Position numbers and translations under genes: made by a program. Positions 24,957 to 33,862 of a stretch of DNA of 64,000 nucleotides are shown here, piece after piece (within the stretch, counting starts at the first letter, position 1; every line of letters starts with the position of its first letter). The notes below the pieces were generated by a model. It did not search any database, was not told the DNA's origin, and was given only the letters and a program-made list of their open reading frames with translations. The stretch is from positions 1 through 64,000 of the forward strand of contig RDZE01000023.1 in the NCBI GenBank assembly GCA_004293905.1, written 5' to 3'. Source of the DNA: Cytophagales bacterium (lineage in GTDB: Bacteria; Bacteroidota; Bacteroidia; Cytophagales; Microscillaceae).

Positions 24957-25742
24957 ATGCGCCCAATCAACGAAAAATTAGAAGCCTTTGCCCGTTTATT
25001 AAAAATTATGGACGAGCTCCGTGAGCAATGTCCTTGGGATAAAAAACAAACCATACAAAGCCTACGACACCTCACCTTAGAAGAAACCTACGAATTGGCT
25101 GATGCAATTCTAAAAGAAGATATGCCCGAAATAAAAAAAGAGCTCGGCGATATACTTCTGCATATTGTTTTTTATGCGCGAATCGCCTCCGAAACCCAAG
25201 ATTTTGACATTGCCGATGTCATTCACGCACTTTGTGATAAACTCATCAAACGACACCCACATATTTATGGCAATGTAAAAGCCGATGACGAAGAAACCGT
25301 AAAAAAGAACTGGGAGCAAATCAAACTTTCAGAGGGCAATCGTTCCGTACTTTCGGGTGTGCCCAATGCGATGCCTGCACTTATCAAAGCCTATAGGATA
25401 CAAGAAAAAGCCAGAGGCGTAGGTTTTGATTGGGACAACAAAGCGCAAGTATGGCAAAAAGTAGAGGAAGAAATACAAGAATTTAAGGACGCAGAGCAGC
25501 AAAACGACACCGAAAAAATGGAGGAAGAACTCGGCGATTTATTTTTTGCCTATGTCAACTATGCGCGTTTCTTGCACCTCGACCCCGAAACGGCTTTAGA
25601 AAAAACCAACCAAAAGTTCATCAGTCGTTTTCAATACATAGAAGAAAAAGCCAAAGAACAGCAAAAATCTATACAAGAACTTTCTTTGGAAGAAATGGAA
25701 TTTTTTTGGCAAGAAGCAAAAGCACATAAAAAAAACCTATAA
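24957..25742 (+). CDS. mazG: Nucleoside triphosphate pyrophosphohydrolase MazG
   Basis: A 261-residue protein with two MazG domains. The first has CPWDKKQTIQSLRHLTLEETYEL and KKELGDILLHIVFYARI; the second has EIQEFKDAEQQND and EEELGDLFFAYVNYARFL, each carrying the EExxE/ExxD metal-binding motif. MazG hydrolyses NTPs to NMP and pyrophosphate and helps clear damaged nucleotides or modulate ppGpp-related stress. It is cotranscribed with queD. The final codons overlap the terminator of the convergent tsf gene. Confidence 0.92.
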   Translation: MRPINEKLEAFARLLKIMDELREQCPWDKKQTIQSLRHLTLEETYELADAILKEDMPEIKKELGDILLHIVFYARIASETQDFDIADVIHALCDKLIKRHPHIYGNVKADDEETVKKNWEQIKLSEGNRSVLSGVPNAMPALIKAYRIQEKARGVGFDWDNKAQVWQKVEEEIQEFKDAEQQNDTEKMEEELGDLFFAYVNYARFLHLDPETALEKTNQKFISRFQYIEEKAKEQQKSIQELSLEEMEFFWQEAKAHKKNL

Positions 25743-25765
25743 GAGATTTTTTATGCTCTTATAGG
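25728..25765 (-). terminator. Terminator of the ribosomal protein/tsf operon, embedded in the mazG 3' end
   Basis: CCTATAAGAG (25736-25745) and CTCTTATAGG (25756-25765) form a perfect 10-bp stem; read on the minus strand it is followed by T8 (the A-run at 25728-25735, within mazG's last Lys codons). The mazG stop codon lies inside the stem. Confidence 0.8.
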
Positions 25766-25792
25766 TAATGTAAGGGTTTGTTTGGCGTTGTT

Positions 25793-26626
25793 TTAGCCAA
25801 TCGCTACACGTTTGAATGCACTTACTTTTACATCTTTACCCACTTCTTTCAATAATTGCCCTACAGTTTTAGAGCCATCTTTTACAAATTGTTGGTTCAA
25901 AAGAGTATTTTCTTTGTAGAAAGTTTGCAAAGCTCCCATCGCAATTTTTTCTATGATATTTTCAGGTTTGCCCTCGTTGCGTGCTTTTTCTTTTGCAATT
26001 TCAACCTCGCGGTCTACAATGTTTTTATCAACATCGTCTTTGTCAACTGCTACGGGTTTCATCGCCGCAATTTGCATAGCGATGTCTTTCCCCAATTCAG
26101 TTACATCGGCACCATTGATACCATCAAGTGCTAAAAGTACGCCTAATTTAGCGTTGCTATGAATATAAGTTACGATTTTATCTGCTTTCAAAAGTTCATA
26201 AGCCGTAATTTCTAATTTTTCGCCTATTTTGCCCATTAAGTCGGTAATGAGTTCTATGGCAGTTCTACCGTCAGCAATGACCAAACCTTTGGCAGTTTCC
26301 GCATCGGTTACGTTGTTATTAAGTGCATTGGTTACAATTGCCTCACCTAATTTCAAAAATTCTTCATTTTTAGCTACGAAATCAGTTTCGCAGTTAATAG
26401 CCAACATTACGGCGGCTTTTCCGTCATCAGAGGTTTTTACAAATACTGCCCCTTCTTTGGCTTCCATGCCAGCGCGTTTTTCAGATATTTTTTGTCCTTT
26501 TTTGCGTAGAATTACTACTGCTTCTTCTATGTTGCCGTTGGCTTCTTCAAGAGCTTTTTTGCAGTCCATCATAGCCGCGCCCGTTAGTTGGCGCAATTTG
26601 TTTACTTCTTGTGCTGTAATAGCCAT
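25793..26626 (-). CDS. tsf: Translation elongation factor EF-Ts
   Basis: A 277-residue EF-Ts with the N-terminal UBA-like domain (VNKLRQLTGAAMMDCKKALEEANGN), the AVILRKKGQ linker, the NCETDFVAKNEEF dimer/core segment and the C-terminal domain ending SAFKRVAIG. It recycles EF-Tu by GDP release. It is the last gene of rplM-rpsI-rpsB-tsf, with a hairpin and T-rich stretch between rpsB and tsf that may lower its expression relative to rpsB. Confidence 0.97.
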   Translation of the reverse strand: MAITAQEVNKLRQLTGAAMMDCKKALEEANGNIEEAVVILRKKGQKISEKRAGMEAKEGAVFVKTSDDGKAAVMLAINCETDFVAKNEEFLKLGEAIVTNALNNNVTDAETAKGLVIADGRTAIELITDLMGKIGEKLEITAYELLKADKIVTYIHSNAKLGVLLALDGINGADVTELGKDIAMQIAAMKPVAVDKDDVDKNIVDREVEIAKEKARNEGKPENIIEKIAMGALQTFYKENTLLNQQFVKDGSKTVGQLLKEVGKDVKVSAFKRVAIG

Positions 26627-26702
26627 TGTTATATGAACAGGTTTTAGAGGTGTATAAAAAATGATTTGATTAAATTCGGGGCAAAATTAGGGATAATTTT
26701 GC

Positions 26703-26742
26703 ACAAAAGCAAAATGACATCTTTTTTTACGAAGATGCCATT
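26703..26742 (-). terminator. Possible attenuator hairpin between rpsB and tsf
   Basis: On the minus strand AATGGCATC (26742-26734) pairs with GATGTCATT (26721-26713), 9 bp with one G-T, followed by TTTGCTTTTG. It lies in the rpsB-tsf gap and looks like a weak terminator or RNA-processing site. Confidence 0.55.
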
Positions 26743-26770
26743 TCATATTTATTATTTTTGAAGGTTAGCC

Positions 26771-27538
26771 TTATTCTTCGGTCGCTTTTTGCATATCTGC
26801 TTCGCGTTTCGAGGTTTCTTCTTCGGCTAAACGTTGGTCATCGCGTTCTTTTTTACGCTCTGACATACCTTCATCGATGGCTTGTCCGATGGCTTTTGTA
26901 ATGATAGCGATTGATTTGAAAGCATCATCATTGGCAGGGATAGGGAAATCTACCAAGTCAGGGTTTGCATTTGTATCTACCATTGCAAAAACAGGTATTC
27001 CTAATTTTTTGGCTTCGGCGATGGCGATGTGTTCTTTTACCACATCAATCACAAACAAAGCAGAAGGGACACGGCTCAATTCAGTGATACCGCCAAGTAT
27101 TTTGTTTAGCTTATTTCTATCACGCGAGAGAGTCAGTTGTTCTTTTTTAGTAATGCTTTTGAAAGTATCTTCTTTCATCATTTTTTCTAATGAGGAAAGT
27201 TTTTTCAAAGATTTGCGAACTGTGGCAAAATTAGTAAGCATACCACCAAGCCATCTTTCCGTAACGAAAGGCATTTTGAGGCGTGTTGCTTCTTCTGATA
27301 CCAATTCTTGTGCTTGTTTTTTGGTAGCTACGAACATTACTTTTTTGCCTGAGCGCACGATTTGTTTCATCGCGTTGCAAGCCTCTTCTAAGAGAGTTAG
27401 GGTTTTGTTAAGGTCAATGATATGAATATCATTTTTTTCCATGAAAATGTAGGGTGCCATTTTGGGGTTCCATTTACGGGTGAGGTGTCCAAAGTGCACG
27501 CCTGCGTCTAATAAATCTTTGTATGCAATTTTCTCCAT
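26771..27538 (-). CDS. rpsB: 30S ribosomal protein S2
   Basis: A 255-residue S2 protein. I choose the ATG at 27538 (MEKIAYKDLLDAGVHFGH) because the family starts there in Bacteroidota; a start 4 codons earlier is possible. HFGHLTRKWNPKMAPYIF, FVATKKQAQELV, ERWLGGMLTNF and PVFAMVDTNANPDLVDFPIPANDDA are diagnostic. S2 binds the small subunit late and is needed for S1 function. rpsI ends 14 nt upstream, so they share a transcript. Confidence 0.97.
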   Translation of the reverse strand: MEKIAYKDLLDAGVHFGHLTRKWNPKMAPYIFMEKNDIHIIDLNKTLTLLEEACNAMKQIVRSGKKVMFVATKKQAQELVSEEATRLKMPFVTERWLGGMLTNFATVRKSLKKLSSLEKMMKEDTFKSITKKEQLTLSRDRNKLNKILGGITELSRVPSALFVIDVVKEHIAIAEAKKLGIPVFAMVDTNANPDLVDFPIPANDDAFKSIAIITKAIGQAIDEGMSERKKERDDQRLAEEETSKREADMQKATEE

Positions 27539-27552
27539 GTTTTTGAACAATA

Positions 27553-27942
27553 TTAACGTTTGCTGAATTGGAATCTACGTCTTGCTTTGCGTCTACCATA
27601 TTTTTTACGCTCTACCATACGAGGGTCGCGAGTAAGGAAGCCTTCTTTTTTGAGGCTTGGGCGGTGCTCTATGTTTACTTCACAGAGGGCACGTGCAATC
27701 GCTAAACGGGTAGCTTCGGCTTGCCCTGCGATGCCTCCACCTTGTACGTTTACTTTTACATCGTAGCTTTCTAATTCATTGACTACTTGAAAGGGTTGTT
27801 TTACTACCGTTTGAAGAGTTTCGATGGGAAAGTACTCACTAAGAGGGCGGTCATTGACTACAATAGCCCCTTTGCCGGGCTTCATGTAGATGCGCGCCAC
27901 TGCTGTTTTGCGTCTTCCAATTGTATTGATTACTTCTGCCAT
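27553..27942 (-). CDS. rpsI: 30S ribosomal protein S9
   Basis: A 129-residue S9 protein: NTIGRRKTAVARIYMKPGKG at the start, GGGIAGQAEATRLAIARAL in the middle and the basic tail RKKYGRRKARRRFQFSKR, whose final Arg contacts P-site tRNA. It lies 11 nt after rplM, the conserved rplM-rpsI gene pair. Confidence 0.97.
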   Translation of the reverse strand: MAEVINTIGRRKTAVARIYMKPGKGAIVVNDRPLSEYFPIETLQTVVKQPFQVVNELESYDVKVNVQGGGIAGQAEATRLAIARALCEVNIEHRPSLKKEGFLTRDPRMVERKKYGRRKARRRFQFSKR

Positions 27943-27953
27943 TTTGCTAAAAA

Positions 27954-28406
27954 TTACATTTTAATAGTGACTTTTTGGGGCTGTTGTGCTTCATGCTTGT
28001 GTTCAGCTCCTTCATAAATATATAAATTGTGAAATAACTTACGTCCTAAACGGGTTTTAGGGAGCATTCCGCGTACTGCGTTCTCTATGAGCCAAGTGCT
28101 TGAACGTCTGTTTTTCATTTCAAGAGGGGTAGCAAAACGCTGTCCTCCGGGGTAGCCTGTATGACGAACATAGACTTTGTCTGTCCATTTTTTTCCAGTA
28201 AGGCGTATTTTTTTTGCATTAATAACAATGACATTATCGCCGCAATCTACATTGGGGGTAAAATTTGTTTTGTTTTTGCCTAAAATTATTTTGGCTACTT
28301 GGCTCGCCAAACGCCCCAAAACGGCTCCTTCAGCATCAATGATGACCCATTGTTTATCTACAGTTGATTTGTTTGCTGAAATAGTTTTATAACTTAATGA
28401 ATCCAC
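27954..28406 (-). CDS. rplM: 50S ribosomal protein L13
   Basis: A 150-residue L13 protein with WVIIDAEGAVLGRLASQVAK, CGDNVIVINAKKIRLTGKKW, YVRHTGYPGG and AVRGMLPKTRLGRKL. It heads the operon, with a promoter (TACCTTTG, minus strand) 53-60 nt upstream and an untranslated leader of about 45 nt. L13 is an early assembly protein of the large subunit. Confidence 0.97.
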   Translation of the reverse strand: MDSLSYKTISANKSTVDKQWVIIDAEGAVLGRLASQVAKIILGKNKTNFTPNVDCGDNVIVINAKKIRLTGKKWTDKVYVRHTGYPGGQRFATPLEMKNRRSSTWLIENAVRGMLPKTRLGRKLFHNLYIYEGAEHKHEAQQPQKVTIKM

Positions 28407-28458
28407 TTTCTCTGCTTATTTTTAAATTGTTTGATTGGTATAACTTTCAAATGGAACG

Positions 28459-28489
28459 CAAAGGTAAGAACTCTTTTTCCAAAAAGCAA
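28459..28489 (-). promoter_or_regulatory. Promoter of rplM-rpsI-rpsB-tsf
   Basis: On the minus strand, TTG (28489-28487) and, 20 nt further, an exact -7 box TACCTTTG (28466-28459). Spacing and both elements fit the Bacteroidota housekeeping promoter. Confidence 0.7.
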
Positions 28490-28544
28490 CCATGAATGAT
28501 TATTTTTTTTAGAACTCTTATTTTTTTTGTTTTTTGGGCAAAAA

Positions 28545-28552
28545 TATCTTTA
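28545..28552 (+). promoter_or_regulatory. Likely promoter of pyruvate carboxylase, TATCTTTA
   Basis: One mismatch (final A for G) to TAnnTTTG, 31 nt before the start at 28584. It makes an upstream in-frame start at 28527 impossible for that transcript. Confidence 0.4.
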
Positions 28553-28583
28553 TTTCGTTCCTCTTAAAGCAATCTTATCGGGT

Positions 28584-31500
28584 ATGAACACACCTCAAAT
28601 CAAAAAAATCAAAAAATTATTAGTTGCCAATCGTGGCGAAATAGCCATTCGTATTTTTAGGGCTGCCTCTGAGCTCAAAATACGTACTGTAGCTGTATTT
28701 ACCTATGAAGACCGCTACTCTTTGCACCGTTACAAAGCTGATGAAGCCTATGGTATTGGTAAGCGTGATGAGCCTCTTAAGCCTTATTTGGACATAGAAG
28801 CCATCATTAACACTGCTAAAAAAGTACAAGCTGATGCCATTCACCCCGGTTATGGTTTCTTGTCTGAAAATGTCCATTTTGCACGCCGATGCCGTGAAGA
28901 GGGTATTACTTTTGTCGGTCCGGAGCCCGAAGTGATGGAGAGCCTTGGTGATAAGGTGGCAGCCAAAAAAGTAGCAAGAGCGGCACAAGTACCCGTGATT
29001 GAAGACAGCCAAGCGGATTTAGAAACGTTGGAAATTGCTTTGACAGAAGCCCAAAGGATAGGCTATCCTATTATTGTAAAGGCAGCCGCAGGAGGTGGCG
29101 GACGTGGTATGCGTGTAGTAACCAATGCGCAAGAGCTTAGCAATGCCTACCAAGAAGCCAAAAACGAAGCGCTTAAAGCCTTCAACGATGATACTATATT
29201 TTTAGAAAAATACATAGACGACCCCAAACACATAGAAGTACAGATATTGGCAGACAATTATGGCAATATGGTTCATCTCTATGAGCGCGACTGTTCCGTG
29301 CAACGCAGATTTCAGAAAGTAGTAGAGGTAGCCCCTTGTATTGCTATTTCGCAAGCTACTAAAGATAAACTCTATCAATATGCCTTAGCCATCTGCCGAA
29401 GTGTAAACTATAGTAAAGCAGGAACAGTAGAGTTTTTGGTAGACAAAGACGAAAATGTGTATTTTATAGAGGTAAATCCACGCATTCAGGTAGAGCATAC
29501 TATTACGGAAGAGGTAACAGGCATAGACCTTGTGAGGGCACAAATACTATTGGCAGAAGGGCACGCATTACACTCTCCTACTTTGCGCATTTATTCCCAA
29601 TCTGATATTACTTGTCAGGGGTATGCTATTCAATGCCGCGTAACAACTGAAGACCCTGAGAACAATTTTAAGCCCGATTATGGTACTATCAATGTATACA
29701 GAAGTGCAGGTGGTTTTGGTATTCGTTTAGATGCTGGCAGTGCTTTTGCAGGTGCGAAAATATCACCTTTTTTTGATTCTTTGTTGGTAAAAATCTCCTC
29801 GTGGGGGCGCACCCTCAAAGGAGCAAGCGAACGCCTCACGCGTGCCTTAGAAGAAATGCGCGTAAGAGGCGTAAAAACCAATATTGGCTTCTTGCTCAAC
29901 GTGATTCAGCACCCTACTTTTACCTCTGGAAAAGTTACTGTGCATTTTATTCAGAATCACCCTGAGATACTCAAAATTACAAAACGAAAAAACAGAGCAA
30001 ACCGCGTACTGAATTATTTAGCAGATGTAATTGTGAATGGCAACCCCGATGTGCCTTTCATAGATAAGAGCAAAGCATTCAGAACGGCTCATGTGCCTAC
30101 TTTCGACCGATTTAGCCCCTACCCCAAAGGGACTAAAGACATGTTGCAAGAAATGGGCAGAGAAAAATTTATAGAATGGCTCAAAAAAGATACTAAAATA
30201 CACTTTACAGATACCACCTTTCGCGATGCGCACCAATCTCTTTTGGCTACGCGCGTAAGAAGTTTGGATTTACTCCGTGTGGCGCAGAGTTTTGCACAAC
30301 AAGTGCCCGAAGTATTTTCTATGGAGGTTTGGGGAGGTGCTACTTTTGATGTTTGTTTGCGCTTTTTGCACGAAAATCCTTGGGATCGCTTGCGCTTGCT
30401 CCGAAGCCGTATGCCTAATATTTTGTTCCAAATGCTATTCAGAGGGGCAAATGCTGTAGGGTACAAAGCCTACCCCGACAATGTCATCGGAAAATTTATA
30501 GAACGCTCTTGGGAAAATGGCATTGATATTTTCAGAATTTTTGACTCGCTCAATTGGGTAGAGAATATGAGATATAGCATCAGAACGGTCATAGAACGCA
30601 CAGGAGGCATTGCAGAAGCCGCTATTAGTTATACCAATGACATTTTGAACCCCCAAAACACCAAATATACACTACAGTACTATTTAGACCTTGCCAAACA
30701 ATTAGAAGACGAAGGCGCGCATATTTTGGCTATCAAAGATATGGCAGGCTTGTTAAAACCCTATTCGGCAGAAGTACTTATCAAAGAATTGAAAAAAAGC
30801 ATTGACATTCCTATTCATCTACACACACACGATACCTCAGGTATGCAGGTAGCTACCTATCTGAAAGCTATAGAGGCAGGGGTAGATATTATAGATGTAG
30901 CCATTGCTTCTATGTCAGGCTTGACCTCACAACCCAATTTTAACTCTCTCATTGCTTGTTTAGATGGACAACCACGACACAACCCCATCAATTTGCAAAA
31001 GTTGAACGAATTTTCTAACTATTGGGAAGCCGTCAGAGAAGAATATTATCCTTTCGAATCGGACTTGAAGGCAGGCACAGCCGAAGTGTATGACAATGAA
31101 ATACCCGGCGGGCAATACTCTAACTTACGACCTCAAGCCATCGCGTTGGGTTTGGGAGATAAATTTGAGCAAATTAAAAAGAATTATGTTGTTGCCAATA
31201 AAATGTTTGGGGATATTGTAAAAGTAACCCCAAGCTCTAAAGTAGTGGGCGATTTTGCACTTTTCCTTACTTCTAATGACCTCACAGAGGAAGATATTTA
31301 CGAAAAAGGACATACTTTGTCGTTCCCCGAATCGGTGATAGAACTTTTTAGAGGCGATTTGGGACAACCTTATCAAGGTTTCCCAGAACGACTACAGAAG
31401 ATAGTGCTTAAAGACATAGAACCCTATACGCACCGCCCCAATGAATACCTTACACCTATCAGTATAGAAGATGAGTTTGCGGCATTTCTGCAAAAATATG

Positions 31501-32039
31501 GTGCTGATTATACTTTTGATGATTTTCTTTCTTATCAAATGTACCCTAAAGTTTTTGCTGACTATCATAGTTTCAAGGAGGAGTTTGGCGAGGTGGGAGT
31601 GATTCCTACTCATGCATTTTTCTATGGATTAAAGCCTAATGAGGAGGTATTGGTAAGGGTAGACGAAGGGAAAACGCTCATGGTAAGACTCATTTTTGTT
31701 TCTGAAACCGATGCCAATGGTTACTGTCAGGTTTTGTTCGAACTCAATGGGCAAAATAGACAAGTGGCAGTACATAATCGTAAAGCCAACATTACGAAAA
31801 AAACAAATCAGAAAATACAAGCCGATAACCCTAACGAAATAGGCGCACCTTTACAAGGCAAACTCGCCAAAGTTTATGTAAAAGTAGGAGATGAAGTAGT
31901 GGAAAATACGCCTCTTTTTGTGATTGAGGCAATGAAGATGGAAACTACTGTAACTGCTGCCAAAGTAGGCAAAGTGAGCAAAATAGTGTTAGAGGTAGGT
32001 ATGGTAGAACAAGACGACTTGGTACTGATTGTAGAATAA
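28584..32039 (+). CDS. pyc: Pyruvate carboxylase
   Basis: An 1151-residue single-chain enzyme. Biotin carboxylase comes first (KLLVANRGEIAIRIFRAA, the AAAGGGGRGMRV ATP loop, RDCSVQRRFQKVVE, FIEVNPRIQVEHT); the carboxyltransferase domain follows (FTDTTFRDAHQSLLATR, FEMEVWGGATFD-like FSMEVWGGATFD, DMAGLLKP, HLHTHDTSG); the C-terminal BCCP carries EAMKMETT with biotinyl Lys1118. It carboxylates pyruvate to oxaloacetate for anaplerosis. I start at the ATG at 28584, since the 19 codons before it overlap the promoter. Confidence 0.96.
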   Translation: MNTPQIKKIKKLLVANRGEIAIRIFRAASELKIRTVAVFTYEDRYSLHRYKADEAYGIGKRDEPLKPYLDIEAIINTAKKVQADAIHPGYGFLSENVHFARRCREEGITFVGPEPEVMESLGDKVAAKKVARAAQVPVIEDSQADLETLEIALTEAQRIGYPIIVKAAAGGGGRGMRVVTNAQELSNAYQEAKNEALKAFNDDTIFLEKYIDDPKHIEVQILADNYGNMVHLYERDCSVQRRFQKVVEVAPCIAISQATKDKLYQYALAICRSVNYSKAGTVEFLVDKDENVYFIEVNPRIQVEHTITEEVTGIDLVRAQILLAEGHALHSPTLRIYSQSDITCQGYAIQCRVTTEDPENNFKPDYGTINVYRSAGGFGIRLDAGSAFAGAKISPFFDSLLVKISSWGRTLKGASERLTRALEEMRVRGVKTNIGFLLNVIQHPTFTSGKVTVHFIQNHPEILKITKRKNRANRVLNYLADVIVNGNPDVPFIDKSKAFRTAHVPTFDRFSPYPKGTKDMLQEMGREKFIEWLKKDTKIHFTDTTFRDAHQSLLATRVRSLDLLRVAQSFAQQVPEVFSMEVWGGATFDVCLRFLHENPWDRLRLLRSRMPNILFQMLFRGANAVGYKAYPDNVIGKFIERSWENGIDIFRIFDSLNWVENMRYSIRTVIERTGGIAEAAISYTNDILNPQNTKYTLQYYLDLAKQLEDEGAHILAIKDMAGLLKPYSAEVLIKELKKSIDIPIHLHTHDTSGMQVATYLKAIEAGVDIIDVAIASMSGLTSQPNFNSLIACLDGQPRHNPINLQKLNEFSNYWEAVREEYYPFESDLKAGTAEVYDNEIPGGQYSNLRPQAIALGLGDKFEQIKKNYVVANKMFGDIVKVTPSSKVVGDFALFLTSNDLTEEDIYEKGHTLSFPESVIELFRGDLGQPYQGFPERLQKIVLKDIEPYTHRPNEYLTPISIEDEFAAFLQKYGADYTFDDFLSYQMYPKVFADYHSFKEEFGEVGVIPTHAFFYGLKPNEEVLVRVDEGKTLMVRLIFVSETDANGYCQVLFELNGQNRQVAVHNRKANITKKTNQKIQADNPNEIGAPLQGKLAKVYVKVGDEVVENTPLFVIEAMKMETTVTAAKVGKVSKIVLEVGMVEQDDLVLIVE

Positions 32040-32045
32040 AGTTTC

Positions 32046-32053
32046 TATCTTTG
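32046..32053 (+). promoter_or_regulatory. Promoter -7 box TATCTTTG before the deoxynucleoside kinase
   Basis: Exact TAnnTTTG match 46 nt before the start at 32100, beginning 6 nt after the pyc stop. Confidence 0.55.
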
Positions 32054-32099
32054 CGAAAAACTACAATCACTCATTCTCTATATTTACTATTTATAAAAC

Positions 32100-32738
32100 A
32101 TGAAGCATATAGCAGTCGCAGGTAATATCGGCGCGGGAAAAACAACTCTTGCGCAACGGTTAGCGGGTCATTTTGGTTGGGAAGTGTCTTTCGAATCAGT
32201 GGAAGACAATCCCTATTTAGCAGATTTTTATGAAGACATGCCCCGTTGGGCTTTTCATCTTCAGATTTATTTCCTGAACAATCGTTTTGCACAAGTACAA
32301 CAAGTACGTTTAGGCAGTGTCCCTACTATTCAAGACCGTACTATTTATGAAGATGCCCATATTTTTGCTCGCAATTTAGTGGAATCGGGTTTGATGCCTA
32401 CACGCGACTACGAAAATTATTGGAAAGTGTACAGTAGTATGCTTCAATATGTACACGCACCCGATTTACTTATCTATTTGAGGGCAGATGTAGAGAAATT
32501 ACAAAACCAAATCAGAAAAAGAGGTAGAGAATTTGAGCAAACGATTCCTGCACAATATTTATTAGATTTGAACAAGTGTTATGAAGATTGGATATCACAG
32601 TACAAAGAAAGCACTTTATTGGTAATAGAAATGAGTCAGTTGGATTTTGTAAATAATGAAAAAGATTGGCTTTTTATCTTGGAAAGCATAGAGCAGAAGA
32701 TGTTAGAAACCAACAGCATCAAGATTCATAAATTTTAA
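32100..32738 (+). CDS. Deoxynucleoside kinase (dGK/dAK-like)
   Basis: A 212-residue protein of the deoxyadenosine/deoxyguanosine kinase family: P-loop GNIGAGKT (residues 8-15), the substrate-site segment EDNPYLADFYEDMPRWAFHLQIYFL, the DRTIYEDAHIFA motif (about 80-91) and the LID segment RKRGREFEQ. It phosphorylates salvaged deoxynucleosides; the precise base preference cannot be read. Its stop overlaps the convergent marR-like gene by 4 bp. Confidence 0.9.
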   Translation: MKHIAVAGNIGAGKTTLAQRLAGHFGWEVSFESVEDNPYLADFYEDMPRWAFHLQIYFLNNRFAQVQQVRLGSVPTIQDRTIYEDAHIFARNLVESGLMPTRDYENYWKVYSSMLQYVHAPDLLIYLRADVEKLQNQIRKRGREFEQTIPAQYLLDLNKCYEDWISQYKESTLLVIEMSQLDFVNNEKDWLFILESIEQKMLETNSIKIHKF

Positions 32739-33217
32739 CTGCATTGTTTGGCATCTTCTGCGGGGTCTGTGCCACGTAGTTTATCAAGTAGTTCGTTGGC
32801 TTGTTTTGCTTCTTCTTCGCTAAGTGCATAATAATGATGCACCAAAGAAGGGAAATCTTTGTCTATCACGGTCAATAGCTCCAATCCTTTTTGTGTGATG
32901 GTAATGTCTAAAAAACGTTTATCATCAGAGGATACTTTCTTGGTAAGCAAATGTTGTTGCTCTAATCTATCAACAATTCTCGAAACATCAGCCATTTTGT
33001 CCAATAGGCGTTCTCTTATCAAATAAGTTGAAATAGGCTCAGGGTATTGCCCTCTAAGAATACGCAAAACATTGAACTGCTGCATAGTGATATGGTGTTT
33101 TTTCAAAAAAGTGTGAATATGGTCTTTTATCCAATGATAAGTAAAAATGATATTCACACTTAATTTATGCCACTCACTTTCAAATTTTGTCTGTTTGATT
33201 TCCTCTTCTAAACGCAT
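32735..33217 (-). CDS. MarR family transcriptional regulator
   Basis: A 160-residue protein with a MarR winged helix: HHITMQQFNVLRILRGQ, the recognition region RERLLDKMADVSRIVDRLEQQHLLTKK and the wing SSDDKRFLDITITQKG. MarR proteins are dimeric, usually ligand-responsive repressors of nearby genes. It starts 6 nt after the stop of the cytochrome-like lipoprotein gene, so it probably sits in that operon. No clear palindromic operator was found near by. Confidence 0.9.
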   Translation of the reverse strand: MRLEEEIKQTKFESEWHKLSVNIIFTYHWIKDHIHTFLKKHHITMQQFNVLRILRGQYPEPISTYLIRERLLDKMADVSRIVDRLEQQHLLTKKVSSDDKRFLDITITQKGLELLTVIDKDFPSLVHHYYALSEEEAKQANELLDKLRGTDPAEDAKQCS

Positions 33218-33223
33218 ATTATT

Positions 33224-33826
33224 TTAGTTATTAGGTGCACCGTCACTAATCCAACAATTCATCAATTGAATTTGAGCATCAGTCAAAGACCTTCCTGAAC
33301 TTGCTGGTGGCATACTTTTATTGCTTATCCTTGTTTTTATGTTAGATGCGTTGGATTGTATGTTACTAAAATTGCTGAAATTGGGAGAAGTTCCCCCTGC
33401 TACATGGCAACTTGAAATAGCGCAATTTGCCTGAATAATAGTACTAATATTAGTAGCATAGCTTACACCAGAAAGCAAAGTAGTTGTTACGGTAGAAGTA
33501 CAATTATTGGCATCTCTGACTGTAATTGTATGCTCGCCTGAGGGCAGCCCCGTAAAAGTAGTGCTACTTTGGAAAGTGCCGCCATTGATACTGTAAGAAA
33601 GCGTGCCTGTACCGCCACTTCCTGACACAGTGATTGCGCCATTGTTTGTACCACATGAAGTAGAAGTTCTGCTTGCGATGCTTACTGTAGGAGAATTAGT
33701 ACAACTTGCATTGTTGTTGTTATTATTTGAGGTAGGGTTTGCATCTCCTCCCCCTCCGCTACAGCCTATCATAGAAACCCAAAACAAAAGACTTGCTACG
33801 AGTATGTATAAATTATTGTTTTTCAT
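33224..33826 (-). CDS. Lipoprotein with SprB-type repeat and a cytochrome c-like C-terminus (CX4CH)
   Basis: A 200-residue protein from the ATG at 33826 with lipobox MIGC (Cys near residue 22) and a Gly/Asn-rich linker. Residues about 50-122 match a SprB-type Ig-like repeat (SCGTNNGAITVSGSGGTG, LPSGEHTITVRDANNCTSTVT). The C-terminal 75 residues resemble the small cytochrome-like domain of Bacteroidota lipoproteins: IIQANCAISSCHVAGG (Cys-x4-Cys-His, not the normal CxxCH), later SMPPASSG, whose Met could be the second heme ligand, and LMNCWISDGAPNN. Heme binding is inferred. It is cotranscribed with the MarR gene. Confidence 0.75.
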   Translation of the reverse strand: MKNNNLYILVASLLFWVSMIGCSGGGGDANPTSNNNNNNASCTNSPTVSIASRTSTSCGTNNGAITVSGSGGTGTLSYSINGGTFQSSTTFTGLPSGEHTITVRDANNCTSTVTTTLLSGVSYATNISTIIQANCAISSCHVAGGTSPNFSNFSNIQSNASNIKTRISNKSMPPASSGRSLTDAQIQLMNCWISDGAPNN

Positions 33827-33862
33827 ATAGATAATTGTTATAGTCAATCAAAATTAGTTTTC

